Below are positions 39,854 to 49,439 of a DNA stretch of 52,516 nucleotides, piece after piece; positions within the stretch are counted from its first letter, which is position 1, and each line of letters opens with the position of its first letter. This DNA is from Acidobacteriota bacterium (GTDB lineage Bacteria; Acidobacteriota; Vicinamibacteria; Vicinamibacterales; CAVVIG01), in the NCBI GenBank assembly GCA_018268955.1, contig JAFDVO010000018.1:1-52516 (forward strand), in the 5' to 3' direction. The translations under genes were made by a program, and so were the position numbers. The notes under the pieces are model-generated. The model saw only the letters and a program-made list of their open reading frames with translations, did not search any database and had not been told where the DNA came from.

Positions 39854-41302
39854 ATGCTTCAGGATCGCGGACTGTTCAGGCAGCAGTGCTACATCGACGG
39901 TCAGTGGCGCGGTGCCACGTCCGGCGGCACCATCGGCGTCGACGACCCGGCCACCGGCGCGATCATCGGCACGGTTCCGGACGCCGGCGTCGAGGATACG
40001 CGCGAGGCGATCGAGGCAGCCTCCGCGGCCTGGCCCGCCTGGCGGGCGCTCACCGGAAAGGAACGTGCGGCCGTCCTGCGGCGCTGGTTCGATCTGATCG
40101 TGCAGCACCAGGAGGACCTCGCCCTGCTCATCACGACCGAGCAGGGAAAGCCGCTGGCGGAGGCGCGCGGCGAGGTCGCGTATGGCGGCAGCTTCATCGA
40201 GTGGTTCGCGGAGGAAGCCAAGCGCGTCTACGGCGACGTGATTCCCGGCCACATGCGCGACAAGCGCCTGCTCGTCCTGAAGCAGCCGGTCGGTGTCGCG
40301 GCCTGCATCACGCCCTGGAACTTCCCCATCGCGATGATCACGCGGAAGGTGGGGCCGGCGCTCGCCGCCGGCTGCCCGGTCGTCGTGAAGCCCGCCGAGC
40401 AGACCCCCTTCAGCGCGCTCGCCCTCGCGGCGCTCGCGGAGCGCGCCGGTCTTCCCCGCGGCGTCCTGAACATCGTGACCGGCAACCCACGAGTGATCGG
40501 GCCCGAGCTGACCTCCAACCCGCTCGTTCGCAAGCTGTCCTTCACCGGGTCGACGGAGATCGGCAAGCTGCTCATGGCTCAGTGTGCCGGCACCGTGAAG
40601 AAGGTGTCACTCGAACTCGGGGGCAACGCCCCGTTCATCGTCTTCGACGACGCCGACGTCGATGCGGCGGTCGAGGGGGCGATGCTCTCGAAGTATCGCA
40701 ATGCGGGCCAAACCTGCGTCTGCGCCAACCGTCTCCTCGTCCAGTCGTCCATTTATGAAGGCTTTATCGACCGGGTCGCGCGGAAGGTCGGCGCGTTGGT
40801 CGTCGGTCGCGGGACAGACGCAGGAGTGACGCAGGGACCGCTGATCGACGATGCGGCGGTCGCGAAGGTGGAGGCGCACATTGCGGACGCCGTGACGAAA
40901 GGCGCGCGGCTCGTGATCGGCGGCAAGCGGGTGTCGTCCAGCGGCCGCTTCTTCCAGCCGACCGTGCTGGCGGACGTCACGCCCACCATGCTGGTGGCAC
41001 GTGAGGAGACGTTCGGTCCGGTCGCTCCGGTGTTCCGGTTCGAGACGGAGGCCGAGGCCATCCGCCTCGCGAACGACACCGAGTTCGGGCTCGCCGCCTA
41101 CTTCTACGGTCGCGACCTCGCCCGGGTGTTCCGGGTCGCCGAGGCGCTCGAGTCTGGGATGGTCGGCGTCAACACCGGCCTGATTTCGACCGAAGTCGCC
41201 CCGTTCGGCGGCATGAAGGAATCGGGGCTTGGACGTGAGGGCTCGAAGTACGGCATCGAGGAGTACCTGGAGCTGAAATACGTCTGCATCGGGGGGATCT
41301 GA
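39854..41302 (+). CDS. gabD: NAD(P)-dependent succinate-semialdehyde dehydrogenase
   Basis: This 482-residue aldehyde dehydrogenase closely follows E. coli GabD in length and block order. The N-terminus is LFRQQCYIDGQW, the cofactor region ITPWNFPIAMITRK and LSFTGSTEIGK, the general base lies in ELGGNAPF, and the catalytic Cys is in NAGQTCVCANR. The C-terminus FGGMKESGLGREGSKYGIEE is also GabD-like. It oxidises succinate semialdehyde to succinate. AAGGG precedes the ATG. It is divergent from the GMC dehydrogenase and ends 67 nt before the MoxR operon. Confidence 0.9.
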   Translation: MLQDRGLFRQQCYIDGQWRGATSGGTIGVDDPATGAIIGTVPDAGVEDTREAIEAASAAWPAWRALTGKERAAVLRRWFDLIVQHQEDLALLITTEQGKPLAEARGEVAYGGSFIEWFAEEAKRVYGDVIPGHMRDKRLLVLKQPVGVAACITPWNFPIAMITRKVGPALAAGCPVVVKPAEQTPFSALALAALAERAGLPRGVLNIVTGNPRVIGPELTSNPLVRKLSFTGSTEIGKLLMAQCAGTVKKVSLELGGNAPFIVFDDADVDAAVEGAMLSKYRNAGQTCVCANRLLVQSSIYEGFIDRVARKVGALVVGRGTDAGVTQGPLIDDAAVAKVEAHIADAVTKGARLVIGGKRVSSSGRFFQPTVLADVTPTMLVAREETFGPVAPVFRFETEAEAIRLANDTEFGLAAYFYGRDLARVFRVAEALESGMVGVNTGLISTEVAPFGGMKESGLGREGSKYGIEEYLELKYVCIGGI

Positions 41303-41369
41303 GCGGGGCCGTGCGGTAAACTACGCGCTCACCCACGCTGCGTGCCCTTGAGATAGGATTAGCCCCGCC

Positions 41370-42410
41370 GTGCATCCCGACCTCCAAGAAGCTATCGACT
41401 TCCACAAGGCCATCATCGACGAAGGTGGCAAGGCCCTCGTCGGATACGACCTCCCGAAGGCGCTCGCGAACGTCGTGCTGATGTCGGAAATCCCGACCAC
41501 GTACGACAAGCGGGAACAGCGGCAGGTGAACGCGGGCAACCTGCTGCTGCGTGGCGTCCCTGGCGTGGGCAAGACCTTTTTCGGCGTCATCCTCGCCGCG
41601 ATCAGCAACGCCAAGTTCGCGCGGCTTCAGGGACGCGCGGATCTGCAGCCGACCGAAGTCGTCGGCTTCCAGATGATCAACCCGGCGACCGGCGAGCTGG
41701 TCACCGAGTTCGGCCCGATGGCGTCGGCCGAGGTCATCCTGCTCGACGAAATCAACCGCATCCCGCTCAAGTCGCAGAGCGCGTTCCTCGAAGGGCTGCA
41801 GGACCGCACGATCACCGTCGGCAAGGAAACCTACGAGCTGCCCGCGTTCAGCTTCGCGATTGCGACGATGAACCCGGTCGAGCTCGGGCAGGGCACATTC
41901 CCGCTGTCGGAGGCGGCCACGGACCGCTTCGCCATCATGATCAACATCGGCTACCTCCCGCCCGCCGAGGAGGAAAAGCTGGTGAACTTCGACTTCAAGC
42001 GCGTGAAGCTCGGCAGCCTCATGGCGAAGGAGCGGATCATCGAGCTGCGGGCGCGCATCAACGAGCAGGTGTTCCTGCACGAACGGCTCGGGCGATACGT
42101 GCAGCGGCTCGTGGCCGCAACGCGACCATACAACCCGGACACGGACTGGCACCATCGGTCGCCGTCCGAACTGGTGGAGCGGGGCGTGGACCTTGGCGCC
42201 TCACCGCGCGCGATCATCGCGTGGGGGCGCCTCGCGAAGGTGTGGGCCCTGCTGATTCACCATCGCACCGAGGTGTATCCTGAAGATCTGCAGGAACTCG
42301 CGCCGTACGTCCTGGGACACCGCATCTGGCTGGGCCCGCATGCCGCGAGCCACGGCCTGACCACCGACGCGGTCATCCAGGACATCATCGCGCGGGTTCC
42401 CGTTCCATGA
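41370..42410 (+). CDS. MoxR-family AAA+ ATPase
   Basis: This 346-residue ATPase has Walker A RGVPGVGKT (about residue 65), Walker B VILLDEINR and sensor-1 FAIATMNPVELGQGTFPLSEAATDRF (seen as two blocks). A C-terminal lid includes EVYPEDLQELAPYVLGHR. MoxR proteins act as chaperone-like ATPases with DUF58 and VWA partners; those are encoded directly downstream. The GTG at 41370 is the start that keeps HPDLQEAIDFHKAI. The stop overlaps the DUF58 start by four bases (ATGA). Confidence 0.93.
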   Translation: MHPDLQEAIDFHKAIIDEGGKALVGYDLPKALANVVLMSEIPTTYDKREQRQVNAGNLLLRGVPGVGKTFFGVILAAISNAKFARLQGRADLQPTEVVGFQMINPATGELVTEFGPMASAEVILLDEINRIPLKSQSAFLEGLQDRTITVGKETYELPAFSFAIATMNPVELGQGTFPLSEAATDRFAIMINIGYLPPAEEEKLVNFDFKRVKLGSLMAKERIIELRARINEQVFLHERLGRYVQRLVAATRPYNPDTDWHHRSPSELVERGVDLGASPRAIIAWGRLAKVWALLIHHRTEVYPEDLQELAPYVLGHRIWLGPHAASHGLTTDAVIQDIIARVPVP

Positions 42411-43336
42411 GAACACGGGACCACGAGGAACTGGCGCCGCTCGTCAACCTCGCGGACATCACGGCCATCGAACTCGTCGTCCTCAAGCGAATGCGCGAGC
42501 TGACGCTTGGGGATCACCGCAGCCGCGCGCAGGGCTCGGGGTTCGATTTCCAGGGGCTGCGCGAGTGGCAGCCCGGCGACAAGTTCTCGTACATCGACTG
42601 GGCGCAGTCGTCGTTGAACAACTTCTCGCCGCTGGTGATCCGCGAGTTCGAACAGCCGAGCACGGCGACGATCATGCCAATCGCCGACTTCTCGCCTTCG
42701 ACGCGGTGCGGCGCAGGGGGCGTGCCGATCGCGGCGGTGATCGCCCGTGCGATCGCCATCCTCGGCATGTCGGCGAACTTCTTCCAGGACCCCTTCGGCC
42801 TCGTCACCTTCGACCGCGACTTCGAACACCTCGCTGCCCTGCGACCGCGCCTCGGCAAGAGCCACGTCGTCCACTGCGTAGACGCGTATCAGTACGAGCG
42901 CGGCCTCCAGCACCTGCGGCGCAGCGGTTCGATCAGCACGTCGCTTGGCGGGTTCGTGCGCCGCCAGGCGATGCTGCCGATCATCTCGGACTTCCTCTTC
43001 GATGACGTCGAGGACGTCATCAAGGAACTGTCGCTGCTCGGCATCACCCACGACGTGTTCATGGTGATGGTCGACAGCGCCTTCGCGTTCGACCTGCCGA
43101 AGGTCCCCGCTGGCTGGATTGAGATCTCCGACGTCGAGACGGGGCGGACGCGCACGGTGTCCCGCCGCCAGTACGCGCAGCTCGCCGAGCGGGCGCGCAC
43201 GTGGCAGGACACGGTCCGCGCGCGCGCCGGGGATCTGGATATCGATCTGGTGACGCTCGGACTGGACCAGGCGAAGAACGACGTCGCCCTCACTGAATTC
43301 GTCGTCGAACGACGGTTGCGGAAAACCCATGAGTAA
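42407..43336 (+). CDS. DUF58 domain protein
   Basis: This 309-residue soluble protein has the DUF58 core (FQGLREWQPGDKFSYIDWAQSS), in which the PGD..IDW block is diagnostic. A VWA-like fold follows in its C-terminal half (HDVFMVMVDSAFAF). It is the usual partner of MoxR. It overlaps MoxR by four bases and the next gene by eight, so all three are translationally coupled. Confidence 0.9.
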   Translation: MRTRDHEELAPLVNLADITAIELVVLKRMRELTLGDHRSRAQGSGFDFQGLREWQPGDKFSYIDWAQSSLNNFSPLVIREFEQPSTATIMPIADFSPSTRCGAGGVPIAAVIARAIAILGMSANFFQDPFGLVTFDRDFEHLAALRPRLGKSHVVHCVDAYQYERGLQHLRRSGSISTSLGGFVRRQAMLPIISDFLFDDVEDVIKELSLLGITHDVFMVMVDSAFAFDLPKVPAGWIEISDVETGRTRTVSRRQYAQLAERARTWQDTVRARAGDLDIDLVTLGLDQAKNDVALTEFVVERRLRKTHE

Positions 43337-44537
43337 ACGGCTGCTCCTGACCGGACTTCTCCTTCTTGCGTGCGTGACGGCTGCCGGCCCCGCGGCGGCC
43401 CAGCCTGCGCCGACCCGTGAATCCGGCACCCGGAACGTCGAGGTCGACCCGATCCGATGCTGGTGGCGAACCAGCGCCGGGGCCGTGCACGTGGGCGAGC
43501 AGTTCGACCTGACCCTCACGTGCGCCGTGCTCGAATCTGACGCCGTCTCCGTCGTCGTCGATGAATCGCGCCTCGGCAACGCAGTCGTGCAGATGGCGCC
43601 CTTCGAGGTGGTCTCCGGATCGCACCCACCGGACCAGCACGAAGGCATCCGCCGCTTCTTCCAGTACGAGTACCGCATCCGCCTGATCAACCCCGATGCG
43701 GTCGGCCAGGATGTGCGCATCCCGGACATGGGCCTGCACTACCGGGTCAACAGCAAGGTTGCCGGCAACACGTCGGTCCAGGGCCGCGACCTCATGTACT
43801 ACCTGCCGCCCCTGGTCATCCGCGTCACGTCGCTGGTACCGGACGGCGCCACCGATATCCGCGACGCCTCGGGCGCGAGCTTCGCCGCGATCGACACGCT
43901 CAACTTCAGAGCCGGGCTCTTCAACATCGTCGGCATGGCGCTGTTCGCGTTTGCGGGGCTCGTCGTGCTGGTGGTGCTCATCCGTGTCGCGCGGGGCGCG
44001 CGGAAATGGACGCCCAGTGAGCAGCGCGAGCTCTCGCCCTATGCCGTCCTCGGCGTCGCGACGCGTGAGCTTTCGGCCGTCCGCAGCGACAAGGCAGCCG
44101 GATGGTCGGACGAACTGGTCGATCGGGCGCTCGCGGCCACGCGCATCGCCGCCGCCGGTGCCCTGGGCCGCAGCATCAGCCAGCGCACCGCAGCCGGAGA
44201 CGTGAGCATCGGCGAGGGCCAGTTGATCGCCCGTGGCCCGCGTCGCGGCACCAGGCGGATCATCTCGGCGCCCGTCACGGCCCACGACCTGTCGCGCGCC
44301 CTCGCCCGCCTCTCGCCTGCCGACAGCCGCCGGTCGACGATCGAGGCGCTCCGTGAGGCGCTGCAGACGCTGGCCGCGGCGCGCTACGGCCGGGAGGCTC
44401 GCAACGACGGAGCCTTGGACGAGGCGCTCGACGCGGCGAGCCGTGCGGCCTCGTCCGTGCGCGGGCAGCACATGTTCCCGCGGTCGCTCTTCCGGAAATG
44501 GAGCGCCGCTGCGGCGCCGGTGGAGAGCCGGGCGTAG
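43329..44537 (+). CDS. Exported membrane protein of MoxR operon (BatD-like position)
   Basis: This 402-residue protein has a signal peptide (ending near AAAQ) and an Ig-like beta-rich periplasmic part (about 35-190: VHVGEQFDLTLTC, YEYRIRLINPDA). One transmembrane helix lies at about 198-222 (IVGMALFAFAGLVVLVVLI), followed by a helical cytosolic tail. Gene order and topology resemble BatD/aerotolerance-type proteins, but I cannot assign it to a named family from the sequence. It overlaps the DUF58 gene and abuts the VWA gene. Confidence 0.75.
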   Translation: MSKRLLLTGLLLLACVTAAGPAAAQPAPTRESGTRNVEVDPIRCWWRTSAGAVHVGEQFDLTLTCAVLESDAVSVVVDESRLGNAVVQMAPFEVVSGSHPPDQHEGIRRFFQYEYRIRLINPDAVGQDVRIPDMGLHYRVNSKVAGNTSVQGRDLMYYLPPLVIRVTSLVPDGATDIRDASGASFAAIDTLNFRAGLFNIVGMALFAFAGLVVLVVLIRVARGARKWTPSEQRELSPYAVLGVATRELSAVRSDKAAGWSDELVDRALAATRIAAAGALGRSISQRTAAGDVSIGEGQLIARGPRRGTRRIISAPVTAHDLSRALARLSPADSRRSTIEALREALQTLAAARYGREARNDGALDEALDAASRAASSVRGQHMFPRSLFRKWSAAAAPVESRA

Positions 44538-45638
44538 ATGTCCCTCAGCGAGGCGCGGCAATACCTCGCCAACACGGTTGCGGAATGGCGGAGCATCCGG
44601 CTCGCGGACCTGCAGTTCTGGCACGGCGGCGACGCCCGCCTGCTCGTCTTCGGGCTCGTGGCGCTCGCGGTGTTCGCCCTGGTCGCCCGATCGTTCATGG
44701 GGCGGCAGCCTGGTCGTCATCGTTTGATGGTGCCCGCGCTGCTGACGACGCTCCGTCCGTCGTACCTCGGATTCCTGCGGCACCTGCCGCTGCTGCTCTT
44801 CCTGGTCGGTCTCCCGTTCTTCGCCCTGGCGATTGCGGACCCGTTCACGTCGCTCGTCACGAGCGAGGTGTCGTATCCCGGGCGGCGCATCGCGGTCATG
44901 ATCGACGCGTCAACGAGCATGCGCACCCCGTTCAAGGCGGCGCACCTCAACACCAGGAACGAGACCGACGCGACCTTCTTCACGACCGTGGCAGCCGCCG
45001 AGCGTTTCATCCGCATGCGGATGAACCAGCGGTACCGCGACCTGATGGCGCTCGTCGAGTTCGGCAACGAAGCCTACGTGGTGACGCCGTTCACGAACGA
45101 CTACGACAACATCCTGCTGAGCGTCTCGCTCATCGGCGACCCGGTGGAGTACTCGCTGTTCCCGGATCAGGGGACGATCATCGCGGCAGCGATCGACCAG
45201 GGAATCGGCCTCTTCAAGGCGTTCAACTTCCTCGACGCGACCGGCAACATCATGGTGCTGTTCTCGGACGGGGAGGACACGCGCGTGCAGGTCGGCGACA
45301 AGACGCTCGACGAAATCCTGCAGAACTCGGTCGACAACAAGATCCCCGTGTACATGGTCCGGACGAACTACGACCGCGGGAAGGGCATGGTCATTCCCGA
45401 CGAGATCTGGATCCCGGCCATCGAGAAAACCGGCGGCCGTTTCTACGCGGCCAACAGCGAGGACGCGCTGCTGGCCGCCATTGCCGACATCGACAAGGTG
45501 GCGGCCGGCACCATCGCCACGAAACAGTACACGAGCCAGCGGCCGCGCTTCGCGTTCTTCGCGTTGGCGGCGGCCGCATCGTGGCTCACGGCGGCGGCGC
45601 TGAAGCTGAGCCTGCCGCAGTTCCAGAAGGTTCCGTAG
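44538..45638 (+). CDS. VWA-domain membrane protein (BatA-like)
   Basis: This 366-residue protein has helices near residues 35-52 and 73-95, then a von Willebrand factor A domain with a complete MIDAS start D123-A-S-T-S (VMIDASTSM). Further on are NIMVLFSDGEDTR, which supplies another metal ligand, and a last helix at about 335-355. It is predicted to sit in the inner membrane with the VWA in the periplasm or cytosol. It is one of two VWA proteins in this operon and starts on the base after the preceding stop. Confidence 0.88.
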   Translation: MSLSEARQYLANTVAEWRSIRLADLQFWHGGDARLLVFGLVALAVFALVARSFMGRQPGRHRLMVPALLTTLRPSYLGFLRHLPLLLFLVGLPFFALAIADPFTSLVTSEVSYPGRRIAVMIDASTSMRTPFKAAHLNTRNETDATFFTTVAAAERFIRMRMNQRYRDLMALVEFGNEAYVVTPFTNDYDNILLSVSLIGDPVEYSLFPDQGTIIAAAIDQGIGLFKAFNFLDATGNIMVLFSDGEDTRVQVGDKTLDEILQNSVDNKIPVYMVRTNYDRGKGMVIPDEIWIPAIEKTGGRFYAANSEDALLAAIADIDKVAAGTIATKQYTSQRPRFAFFALAAAASWLTAAALKLSLPQFQKVP

Positions 45639-45648
45639 GAGAACGAGG

Positions 45649-46359
45649 ATGAAGACGATCGCAGGCGGTTTGATCCTGGCGGCGCTGCTCGTCGCCGGCG
45701 GCATGCTCAGCATGCAGGAGTCACGGCACGTCCGACGGCTGGCCGAGGCACAGCAGCGGCTCGCGACCCTCAAGTACACCGACGAACAGGGGCTCGCGAC
45801 CGACGCGACGCTGATCGAGCGGCTCCCCGCCCCCATCGGACTCGGCCAGGGCGTCGAAGCTCGGCACGAGGCGACGGTCTCCTACTGGCTGGCCCGCTAC
45901 ACCTCGCTGACCGACATGACGGCACCGGGGAGCGGCGCGCCCATCCAGGACCCGCAGGTGCTGTTCCTCGCGGCCAACGCGGCATTCCGCACGAGCGCGC
46001 CGCAGTCCGAGGACAAGAAGGGCGCGATCTCCCGGCTCGATGCTGTCGTGCAGGCCTACGCGGACGTCCTGCGGCACGACCCGAATCTCCTCGACGCCGC
46101 GTACAACTACGAGTACGTCGTCAAGCTCCGTGACCAGATCGCCAAGGGCCCGAAGGGGCTGAAGGTGAACCCGAAGAAGGCCGGGCGCGAGGACTTCAGC
46201 GTCGATCTCCCCATCGGCCCCACGATTCACGGGAACCCGGGCGGTCCGCCCGAGGGTGAGTCGATGGGCGACTTCAAGACCGTCACGCCGATGCGGTACG
46301 ACGAACGCGAGGAGCAGATGGACCCGGGCCGCGGCCAGAAGATCCAGCGCAAGGGCTGA
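45649..46359 (+). CDS. Exported protein of MoxR operon, unknown
   Basis: This 236-residue protein has an N-terminal hydrophobic anchor (about 4-20). A helical body follows with repeats of the type QDPQVLFLAANAAFR and RLDAVVQAYADVLRHDPNLLDAAYNYEYV, reminiscent of TPR-like helices, and the tail is charged and Gly/Pro-rich. I do not recognise a family. It is located between the two VWA genes with GAGG before the ATG, so it probably belongs to the same complex. Confidence 0.7.
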   Translation: MKTIAGGLILAALLVAGGMLSMQESRHVRRLAEAQQRLATLKYTDEQGLATDATLIERLPAPIGLGQGVEARHEATVSYWLARYTSLTDMTAPGSGAPIQDPQVLFLAANAAFRTSAPQSEDKKGAISRLDAVVQAYADVLRHDPNLLDAAYNYEYVVKLRDQIAKGPKGLKVNPKKAGREDFSVDLPIGPTIHGNPGGPPEGESMGDFKTVTPMRYDEREEQMDPGRGQKIQRKG

Positions 46360-46365
46360 GGACAC

Positions 46366-47475
46366 GTGCCGGTTCGGATCGACTTCAGGCAGATCACGTT
46401 CGCGCAGCCGGAGATGCTCTGGCTGCTCGTCGTCCCGGCGTTGCTGCTGGTCCTCTGGGTCTGGCAGCTCGTGCGGCGTCGTGTCGTGGCCGAACAGCTG
46501 CGCCGCGCGCGGACGCTGCCGGTACGTGAGCGCTTCGCGCCGCTCGGCGACCTGCCGTTCTGGCTCTGCCTGATCCTCTCCTCTGCCCTGCTGATCCTCG
46601 CGCTCGCGCGGCCGCACGGTCCGGCCACGGCCGTGCGCACGGGCGGCGTCGACATGGTCATCCTGCAGGACGGCTCTGCCTCGATGTACGTGCAGGACGT
46701 GGCCGGCACGCGGTGGCAGCGATCCGTCAAGTTCCTCCGCATCCTCGGTGACTCACTCGCCTGGAACAACGACCGGATCGCGATGGCGCTCTTCGCGCAC
46801 ATTGCGGCGCCGCAGATCCGCCTCACGAAGGACCCGAACACGTTCTTCTTCTTCGTCGATCATCTCGACGTCACGTCGCCATTCCGCATCGAGGATGAAA
46901 CGACCTGGGACACGAACCTCGAGCAGGGGATCTACTGGGGCGTGCGCCTGGTCGAGCGCGACGAGGAGATCCACGGCAAGTCGCCGAACGCGAAGGCCTT
47001 CGTGCTCGTCACCGACGGCCAGGCGTGGAGCGGAGAGGTCGAGAAGTCGCTGAAGCGTGCGCAGGACGCCGGCATCCCGCTCTTCGTCGTCGGTGTCGGC
47101 ACCCTCGGCGGCGGGCGGCTCCCTGAGTTCAAGGACAAGGAAGGCAACGTCGTGCACGACCCGGAGGTGCCGACGGTCGCACGGCTGGACCGGGCGGGGC
47201 TGCAGAAGCTCGCGACTGCGGGCGGCGGGCAGTACTTCGAGCTGGATCGTGACGGCGACCGCCACATCGCGACCACGATCATCGACACGGCCAAGCGGAT
47301 GGCGCCGTCGCTCGGCGCGCAGGAGCAGGCCGAAGAACTCTACTGGCGCTTCCTCGTCGTCGCCGCCATCTTCCCGTTCATCGGCATGGTGTTCCTGCGC
47401 GATCGCGCCGAACTCTGGATTCAGGCGATCGGCGTGACCGGTGCCGCCGTGCTCGTCATGGTGCTCCTCGGCTGA
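46366..47475 (+). CDS. VWA-domain membrane protein (BatB-like)
   Basis: This 369-residue protein has two N-terminal helices (about 15-35 and 62-82) and a VWA domain with MIDAS residues D102-G-S-A-S (VILQDGSASM). LVTDGQAWSG supplies another MIDAS loop, and a C-terminal helical hairpin lies at about 325-368. Paired with the 44538 gene, it gives the BatA/BatB arrangement. GTG start; seven nt after the preceding stop. Confidence 0.88.
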   Translation: MPVRIDFRQITFAQPEMLWLLVVPALLLVLWVWQLVRRRVVAEQLRRARTLPVRERFAPLGDLPFWLCLILSSALLILALARPHGPATAVRTGGVDMVILQDGSASMYVQDVAGTRWQRSVKFLRILGDSLAWNNDRIAMALFAHIAAPQIRLTKDPNTFFFFVDHLDVTSPFRIEDETTWDTNLEQGIYWGVRLVERDEEIHGKSPNAKAFVLVTDGQAWSGEVEKSLKRAQDAGIPLFVVGVGTLGGGRLPEFKDKEGNVVHDPEVPTVARLDRAGLQKLATAGGGQYFELDRDGDRHIATTIIDTAKRMAPSLGAQEQAEELYWRFLVVAAIFPFIGMVFLRDRAELWIQAIGVTGAAVLVMVLLG

Positions 47476-47477
47476 CG

Positions 47478-47792
47478 ATGCTGCCGTCCCGCACCGCGTT
47501 CCTCATCTGCATCGCCATCGGCGTGGCGCTCGAGGTCGGTACCCTGCCGGCACGCGGCGGCCTTGCGGTGGCGGTGCTCCTATCGGTGGTGATCGGCTAC
47601 GTCTCTCGCGGCTACGGGTGGACAGCGCCGTTCGTCGTCGGTCCGGCCCAGTTCGTCGCCGCACTTTACCGCGGCGGGAGCATGGCCGCCTCGTGGGCGG
47701 GGCCACTCGCGTACTTCGTGGGGCTCGGCATCGGCCTCCTGGCGGCTGGCTTCCTCGGCCTGCGGCTGCGGCGCCGGACAGCTCGCGTCTAG
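47478..47792 (+). CDS. Small three-helix membrane protein
   Basis: This 104-residue hydrophobic protein has three predicted helices (about 5-22, 27-45 and 75-98) and a basic C-terminus. No family recognised. The start lies two bases after the VWA gene's stop and the TSUP gene follows 12 nt later, so it links the two groups in one transcript. Confidence 0.7.
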   Translation: MLPSRTAFLICIAIGVALEVGTLPARGGLAVAVLLSVVIGYVSRGYGWTAPFVVGPAQFVAALYRGGSMAASWAGPLAYFVGLGIGLLAAGFLGLRLRRRTARV

Positions 47793-47804
47793 CGCGGCTG
47801 GCCC

Positions 47805-48521
47805 GTGCTGTTCCTCGCCGTCATCGCCGTCGCGACCCTGGTCCGCTCCGCTTTCGGGTTTGGCGAAGCGCTCGTCGCCGTTCCCCTCCTCGCGCTCCTC
47901 ATGCCGGTGAACACCGCAGCGCCAGTGGCTGCCCTGATTTCGATCACCGTGGCGGGTGTGGTGCTCGTGCAGGACTGGGCGCACGTGCACGTCCGGAGCG
48001 CCGCCTGGCTCGTCGCGTCGACCATGGTCGGTGTACCGCTGGGCGTGTGGTTACTGACGCACGTACCCGAAGGGTCGGTCAAGGCAGCGCTCGCGCTGAT
48101 CATCATCGGCTTCTCATCGTGGTCGCTGTGGAGCGGACATCGTGCGGCGCTTGGCGACGACCGCAGGGCGTGGATGTTCGGGTTCGTCGCGGGGGTGCTC
48201 GGCGGCGCCTACGGCATGAACGGCCCGCCGCTCGCGATCTACGGGACGCTCCGTGGGTGGACGCCCGCGCAGTTCCGAGCCACACTCCAAGGCTACTTCC
48301 TCCCTGCGAGCGTCGCCGTGGTGAGCGGGTACTGGGTTGCGGGGCTGTGGACCCGCACGGTCACCCAGCTCTATCTCACATCTCTGCCGGTCGTCGTGCT
48401 GGCCATCCTCATGGGCCGGGTCATCAACCGCAGGCTGCACGCAGCCCGGTTCGTCCTGTACGTGCACGCCGGGGTCATCGTCATCGGGATCATCCTGCTC
48501 CTGCAGGCCATCCGGGCCTGA
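47805..48521 (+). CDS. TSUP (TauE/SafE) family permease
   Basis: This 238-residue inner-membrane protein has about seven helices. TSUP patterns are present: GFGEALVAVPLLALLMP in the first half and GVLGGAYGMNGPPLAIYGTLRG in the second, which together form the pseudo-repeat. Members move sulfite, sulfonates or other organic anions. GTG start. The gene is the last of the rightward run that begins with MoxR. Confidence 0.88.
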   Translation: MLFLAVIAVATLVRSAFGFGEALVAVPLLALLMPVNTAAPVAALISITVAGVVLVQDWAHVHVRSAAWLVASTMVGVPLGVWLLTHVPEGSVKAALALIIIGFSSWSLWSGHRAALGDDRRAWMFGFVAGVLGGAYGMNGPPLAIYGTLRGWTPAQFRATLQGYFLPASVAVVSGYWVAGLWTRTVTQLYLTSLPVVVLAILMGRVINRRLHAARFVLYVHAGVIVIGIILLLQAIRA

Positions 48522-48602
48522 CGCTCAGCACGCGCCGACGGACATCGACCGTTATGGTGTTTTTATCGGCGTATGCTCTGATCGGTCATCGATCGCGCTG
48601 CC

Positions 48603-49415
48603 ATGCGTACATTTCGGCGCTGTGTCGTGCCGCTCGCCATCGTCGTCGCGGCCCTTGGGAACGCGAATGCCGCGTTTGCCAGGCCGCATCTCGGGATGCG
48701 GCGAGTGCGCCGGCACATCTCGCGGCACGCGACGAAGACCGTCCAGGGCGCCGTCGAAGTCGAGGGCGACATCGAGCGGGATGCATTCCCCGACGGATCA
48801 CGCGGGACGCAGTTGACGACGACCGGCCGGTTCCGGCTGGCTGACGGTATTCAGCTCAATCTCCAGGTGCCTGCACTCTCGACCGACGGCGCCGGCTCGT
48901 TGCGCCTGGGCGATGTGTCGGCCGGCGTCAACGTCCAGGTGTTCGACGATGTGCCGATGTTCGGAGACGTGTTCGTGCTGCCGATGCTGAAGGCGCCGAC
49001 CGGCTCACTGGAGCAGGCAACCGGCACCGGCACAACGGACGGGACCGTCCTGCTCGTCTCGAGCAACCAGTTCGGGGCGGTGGGGGTCGATCTCAGTGCG
49101 GGCTATACGCGGCGGAGCGGCGACGGCACGAACGCCCCGCGGCGGGCCACCCTGTGGAGCGCGGCGGTCGACGGTCCCATTCGCCGCCCGCTCGGGTGGG
49201 CCATCGAGCTGTCTGGATTGCCGGCCACCACCGGACCGGCCGGGTCTGGTGCGTCTGCCGCACTGACCGCCGGGCCCACGTGGAATGTCCACGATCGCCT
49301 GGCCGTCGACGTCGCCGTGATGATGCCGATTGCTGGGGACCAGCCCAAGGCCCTCTTCGTGTCCGCTGTGTACAGGTCACCGAACACGAAGAGAGCGCCC
49401 GGGTCGACGCGCTGA
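48603..49415 (+). CDS. Probable outer-membrane beta-barrel transporter
   Basis: This 270-residue protein has a signal peptide (cleavage near residue 26). A short basic segment follows, then a run of amphipathic strands (LTTTGRFRLADGIQLNLQVP, LPMLKAPTGSLEQATGTGTTD, VDLSAGYTRRSGDG and LFVSAVYRSPN). This matches the uncharacterised barrel proteins annotated as transporters related to the meta-pathway phenol-degradation family. A TATGCT box lies 25 nt upstream. Substrate unknown. Confidence 0.7.
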   Translation: MRTFRRCVVPLAIVVAALGNANAAFARPHLGMRRVRRHISRHATKTVQGAVEVEGDIERDAFPDGSRGTQLTTTGRFRLADGIQLNLQVPALSTDGAGSLRLGDVSAGVNVQVFDDVPMFGDVFVLPMLKAPTGSLEQATGTGTTDGTVLLVSSNQFGAVGVDLSAGYTRRSGDGTNAPRRATLWSAAVDGPIRRPLGWAIELSGLPATTGPAGSGASAALTAGPTWNVHDRLAVDVAVMMPIAGDQPKALFVSAVYRSPNTKRAPGSTR

Positions 49416-49424
49416 AGACAGCAT

Positions 49425-49439
49425 CCTCGCGGGCCGAGG
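49425..49439. terminator. Short hairpin between convergent genes
   Basis: CCTCG and CGAGG pair around CGGGC in the 24-nt gap between the convergent barrel and NTF2-like genes. It could terminate either transcript weakly. Confidence 0.35.
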
